Assembly: GCA_900542765.1 (NCBI GenBank)
Contig: UQOX01000009.1
Location: 16,784 to 80,783 of the forward strand
DNA from: an uncultured Porphyromonadaceae bacterium
Lineage (GTDB): Bacteria; Bacteroidota; Bacteroidia; Bacteroidales; UBA11471
Direction: 5' to 3'
DNA length: 64,000 nucleotides
Shown: positions 61,015-64,000 of the stretch, in pieces
How the letters are laid out: the number at the start of each line of letters is the position of its first letter
How positions within the stretch are numbered: position 1 is the stretch's first letter
Made by a program: the position numbers and the translations under genes
The notes under the pieces: generated by a model
What the model was told of the DNA's origin: nothing
The model's database searches: none
What the model saw: the letters and a program-made list of their open reading frames with translations, nothing else

Positions 61015-62049
61015 ATGATGAACGCACGTTCCCACTCCCTTTATGCCCGAATTTTTGCTGTGGCAATGGCCCTGTTGCCCCTCGGTTGCGTGGTGGCGCA
61101 AGAGGGCAAGAGTTCGTTCGACGTTCTCAATCTGCCGGTCTCGTCGCACATCAACGCCTTGGGCGGGAATAACATCTCCATTGTCGAAGAAGACATTACC
61201 GTGATGTATCACAATCCGGCGCTCGTGGGGCAGGAAATGAGCATGCAGATGGCGGCCAATTACATGCGTTATGTGGCCGGCATCAACCTGGGCGGCGTGT
61301 CGTATGCGCAAGCGGCGGGCGCGCACGGTACTTGGGCGGCCGGATTGCAGTTTGCCGGTTACGGGACGATGCGGCAGACCGACGCCACCGGTACCATAAC
61401 CGGGACATTCAGTCCCAAGGACATTCTCTTCGGCGGCCTGTATGCCCACGACATCACCTCCTCGTTGCGGGGCGGCATTTATGCCAAGATGCTCTATTCC
61501 ACCTACGAGAGTTATACGGCCTTGGCGATGTTTGTCGATCTGGGTATCAACTATTACCATGCCGAAAAAGAATTTTCACTCTCCCTGGTGGTGAAAAACC
61601 TCGGTGGACAGTTGAAGAAATACGATACCGAGAATATCGCCATGCCCTGGGACATACAGCTCGGCTTTTCCAAGACCCTCCGGCATGCCCCGTTTCGCTT
61701 TTCGCTCACGGCGCAACACCTGACCCGTTGGCATCTGCCCTTTGAGACGGTCGACGATGCCGGAGAGCTCGAAGTCAAGGACAACTTTGCTTCCAACCTT
61801 TTCCGCCATCTGGTCTTTGGCGTCGATTACATACCCAGCCGCAATTTTTATCTGGCCATAGGGTATGACTACAAGCGCAAGAGCGACATGGCGACCGCCG
61901 GCCGTCGCATCTTGTCGGGCTTCACGGCCGGAGCCGGCATACGCGTCAAGATGTTTGGCATCGGAGTCTCCATGGCCCAGCACCATGCCAACGGTTTCAC
62001 TTTCATGACCAATCTCACGGCCGATATCTCGCAATTCCTCCATCGATAA
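61015..62049 (+). CDS. porQ: Type IX secretion protein PorQ
   Basis: A 344-aa outer-membrane protein of the PorV/FadL-like barrel class. The signal peptide ends CVVAQ (about residue 29). The mature part starts with SSFDVLNLPVSSHINALGGN, then DITVMYHNPALV, both hallmarks of the PorP/PorQ-type family, and continues with barrel strands. In Porphyromonas gingivalis PorQ is needed for type IX secretion and its gene precedes cmk and ispH, as here. ATG 61015 or 61018 is possible; both are next to the -7 box. Confidence 0.88.
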   Translation: MMNARSHSLYARIFAVAMALLPLGCVVAQEGKSSFDVLNLPVSSHINALGGNNISIVEEDITVMYHNPALVGQEMSMQMAANYMRYVAGINLGGVSYAQAAGAHGTWAAGLQFAGYGTMRQTDATGTITGTFSPKDILFGGLYAHDITSSLRGGIYAKMLYSTYESYTALAMFVDLGINYYHAEKEFSLSLVVKNLGGQLKKYDTENIAMPWDIQLGFSKTLRHAPFRFSLTAQHLTRWHLPFETVDDAGELEVKDNFASNLFRHLVFGVDYIPSRNFYLAIGYDYKRKSDMATAGRRILSGFTAGAGIRVKMFGIGVSMAQHHANGFTFMTNLTADISQFLHR

Positions 62050-62067
62050 TCTATATATAATATAAGA

Positions 62068-62772
62068 ATGGATTCACCCAAGAAAATTGTCATTGCCATC
62101 GACGGCTATGCCTCGTGCGGTAAAAGCACCATGGCCAAGGAGTTGGCGCGCAAAATAGGATATGTCTATATCGACAGCGGTGCCATGTACCGTGCCGTCA
62201 CATTGTATTGCATCGAAGAAGGTCTCTTCGAGGACGATGCGTTGCAACTCGACGCGTTGCGTCGTCGCATCGACAATATCGATATCTCGTTCCGTCTCAA
62301 TGCCGGGACCGGCCGTCCCGAGACCTATCTCAACGGTCGTAATGTCGAACGCGAAATTCGCAACATGGCCGTCTCCTCCAAGGTGAGCCATGTGGCCGCC
62401 GTCGGTTTTGTCAGGAGTAAACTGGTCGCCTTGCAGCAGGCGATGGGAAAAGAAAAGGGCATCGTCATGGACGGCCGCGACATCGGAACCGTCGTTTTTC
62501 CCGATGCCGAGTTGAAGATATTCTTGACGGCATCGCCCGAGGTGCGCGCGCAGCGCCGGGTCGATGAGCTCCGGGGCAAGGGGCAGACGGTCTCTTATGA
62601 AGAGGTGCTGCACAATGTCAAGGAACGCGACCGCATCGATGAGACCCGTGAGGTCGACCCCCTGCGTCGTGCCGATGATGCCCTGTTGCTCGATAATTCG
62701 GCGATGACCCTGCAACAACAAGACGAGTGGCTCCTGCGGGCATATCGCCGGGCCGTCGGTCTCGACAAATGA
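62068..62772 (+). CDS. cmk: Cytidylate kinase
   Basis: It phosphorylates CMP and dCMP. The P-loop [19 protein letters not shown] starts at residue 6, [17 protein letters not shown] near 37 is the nucleotide site, and [17 protein letters not shown] near 132 is the conserved CMP-kinase block. A length of 234 aa is normal. It lies 18 bases after porQ and 7 bases before ispH, probably one transcript. Confidence 0.95.
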   Translation: MDSPKKIVIAIDGYASCGKSTMAKELARKIGYVYIDSGAMYRAVTLYCIEEGLFEDDALQLDALRRRIDNIDISFRLNAGTGRPETYLNGRNVEREIRNMAVSSKVSHVAAVGFVRSKLVALQQAMGKEKGIVMDGRDIGTVVFPDAELKIFLTASPEVRAQRRVDELRGKGQTVSYEEVLHNVKERDRIDETREVDPLRRADDALLLDNSAMTLQQQDEWLLRAYRRAVGLDK

Positions 62773-62779
62773 AATTGTT

Positions 62780-63655
62780 ATGGCACGCATAGAAATTGAT
62801 GAAAATTCGGGATTCTGCTTCGGGGTGGTCAATGCCATACGCAAAGCCGAGGAAGAACTGGCCAAGAGCGGTCGTCTCTATTGCCTGGGCGACATCGTGC
62901 ACAACAACAGCGAGGTGGCCCGATTGCAGGAAAAGGGGCTTATCACCATCGACCATGAAACCTTTGCCCGCCTGCACGATGTGAAAGTGCTCCTCAGGGC
63001 ACACGGCGAGCCCCCCGAGACCTACCGCATCGCCCGCGAAAACCGCATCGAGATTATCGATGCCACTTGTCCGGTGGTGTTGCAGTTGCAGCGCAAGATC
63101 AAGCAATCCTATGAGCAGAGCAATCCCGATAGCGAACAAATCGTCATATACGGAAAGCGCGGCCATGCCGAGGTGAACGGCCTTGTGGGACAGACCGACG
63201 GCCATGCCGTGGTGATAGAAGGGGTCGAAGATTTTGACCGCATCGACTTCTCCAAGAAAATTCGCCTCTATTCACAGACCACCAAGTCGGTCGAAGGGCT
63301 CCAAACCGTTGTCAATGAAATCACCCGCCGCAACGGCAATGTACCCCCCGAATATCACGACACCATCTGTCGGCAGGTGGCCAACCGCATACCCAACATT
63401 CGCAATTTCGTGCGGCGGCACGATTTGGTGCTCTTTGTCTGCGGACGCAAATCGTCAAACGGCAAGGTGCTTTATGAGGAGTGCCGCCAGGAAAATCCCA
63501 ATACCTATTTGGTCAGTGACGTTTCCGAAATCGATACCCGTTGGCTCATCGGCCCCGACAGTATAGGAATCTGCGGGGCGACCTCCACCCCCAAGTGGCT
63601 CATGGAGTCTGTCGCCCGCTACATCACCGAGTGCCTCGAAAACGGGAAAAAATGA
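62780..63655 (+). CDS. ispH: 4-hydroxy-3-methylbut-2-enyl diphosphate reductase
   Basis: The last enzyme of the MEP isoprenoid route, making IPP and DMAPP with an iron-sulfur cluster. The three cluster cysteines sit in SGFCFGVVNAI (near residue 12), DATCPVVLQLQ (near 96) and GICGATSTPKW (near 268). RAHGEPPET near 75 carries an active-site His. The 291-aa length is typical. It supplies substrate for the nearby polyprenyl synthase, though that gene is on the other strand. A terminator follows. Confidence 0.96.
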   Translation: MARIEIDENSGFCFGVVNAIRKAEEELAKSGRLYCLGDIVHNNSEVARLQEKGLITIDHETFARLHDVKVLLRAHGEPPETYRIARENRIEIIDATCPVVLQLQRKIKQSYEQSNPDSEQIVIYGKRGHAEVNGLVGQTDGHAVVIEGVEDFDRIDFSKKIRLYSQTTKSVEGLQTVVNEITRRNGNVPPEYHDTICRQVANRIPNIRNFVRRHDLVLFVCGRKSSNGKVLYEECRQENPNTYLVSDVSEIDTRWLIGPDSIGICGATSTPKWLMESVARYITECLENGKK

Positions 63656-63668
63656 ATCCCTCTCTTGG

Positions 63669-63705
63669 GCGGAGCTGCAAATTCTTGGCGGCTCCGCTTT
63701 TTTTT
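63669..63705 (+). terminator. Terminator after ispH
   Basis: Stem arms GCGGAGC and GCTCCGC (7 bases, perfect) followed by at least eight T. Confidence 0.8.
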
Positions 63706-64000
63706 AGAGCTGATACCTCTCCTTTTTTTGAAAAACCGTTGGGCGAAAATCGCGGTTTTTCTCGAAAATTTCACCTCCGGACGAAAATAAGTACCCTGTC
63801 GCTCCGGAATTTTTCGGCCACTCCGATACGATTTTTACCCCGAATCGCCTCCATGAGCAATATTTTTTTGATGGATTTCTCAGAAATCCGACCAATTTGT
63901 AGCGCATTTTAGGGGGAGGGAAGGAAGAAACGCCCCTTTTGGGGAGAAGAAAAGAAGCGGGTGCGGGGCAAAAGAGGGGCAAAAAACCCCTGGGAGCAGA
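63706..64000. other. Window edge, no gene seen
   Basis: About 295 bases after the ispH terminator. It contains a 9-base inverted repeat at 63730-63761 (GAAAAACCG and its complement) and ends in a purine-rich stretch. No open frame here looks like a real gene. Confidence 0.4.

Noticed and set aside
63541..63912. 123-codon frame at the right end
   Set aside because: Starts inside ispH in another frame and runs through its terminator.
1..64000. CRISPR arrays, insertion sequences, prophage and integrase sites
   Set aside because: I looked for spaced direct repeats, transposase-like proteins and att-like repeats beside the tRNAs and saw none.

Overview
The window reads as a chromosomal segment of a gut-type Bacteroidetes bacterium, order Bacteroidales. 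Barnesiellaceae is my guess from gene content and a GC content that looks moderately high; I did not compute it. The evidence is the Bacteroidetes promoter grammar (a -7 box TAnnTTTG, several times exactly 20 bases after a -33 TTTG-like box), four type IX secretion genes (sprA, plug/DUF5103, gldH, porQ), the alternative bacteroidete GlmU, and many families typical of this phylum (DUF4199, DUF4890, DUF6048, DUF6132, DUF6452). I see no phage, transposon, CRISPR array, rRNA operon or polysaccharide utilisation locus. Most of the window is core genome.

Layout. 1-4.2 kb: apbE, a class I aminotransferase, a Crp/Fnr regulator and marC. 4.4-9.2 kb: a three-gene glycogen operon (GH133 debranching enzyme, GT4 synthase, GH57 amylase) behind a well-formed promoter. 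9.2-12.6 kb (minus): an XRE-cupin regulator, an acyl-CoA synthetase and proB. 12.9-14.7 kb: an FHA protein and an alternative GlmU. 14.7-15.7 kb: a small accessory patch with a DpnD/PcfM-like gene and a nuclease-like gene cut by an in-frame TAA. 15.7-24.4 kb (minus): bactofilin, ruvA and the giant translocon gene sprA. 24.6-27.8 kb: folB, plug, tRNA-Arg, ung and a Cys-rich protein. 27.8-35.2 kb (minus): an RND tripartite pump with a divergent LpxA-like gene in the same run, plus DUF4890. 35.5-39.8 kb: a ZapB-like coiled coil, zapA, rny, ricT and gldH. 39.8-44.8 kb (minus): TolC, HlyD and two ABC-2 permeases with no ATPase. 45.1-50.2 kb: a membrane coiled-coil gene, then PASTA protein, rluD, ddl and an acyltransferase. 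50.2-50.5 kb (minus): SRP RNA and tRNA-Thr. 50.6-53.4 kb: a translationally coupled envelope operon (DUF4199, GT2, DUF6452, DUF6048). 53.5-55.9 kb: an ECF-type sigma factor, then DUF6132, thioredoxin lipoprotein, ferredoxin and MarR. 56-58.8 kb: a GH28 glycosidase and an MFS transporter. 58.9-63.7 kb: tRNA-Glu, tatD and a polyprenyl synthase on minus, then porQ, cmk and ispH on plus.

How the genes fit together. SprA is the outer-membrane pore of the type IX secretion system, Plug closes it, PorQ is an outer-membrane partner, and GldH is a lipoprotein needed for the system in Flavobacterium. Each sits beside an unrelated housekeeping gene, so the system is dispersed. RNase Y next to a RicT homologue suggests an RNA-decay unit. 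Two separate tripartite efflux systems, cell-wall genes (ddl, alternative glmU) and lipid genes (ispH, polyprenyl synthase, acyltransferases) make the window rich in envelope functions.

Best leads for something undescribed are the nonsense-split nuclease with its DpnD-like partner, the LpxA paralogue lacking three of four active-site histidines inside an efflux operon, the coupled DUF4199-GT2-DUF6452-DUF6048 operon, and the DUF6132-thioredoxin-ferredoxin-MarR operon. All calls come from reading sequence and recalled family knowledge; no database search was run.
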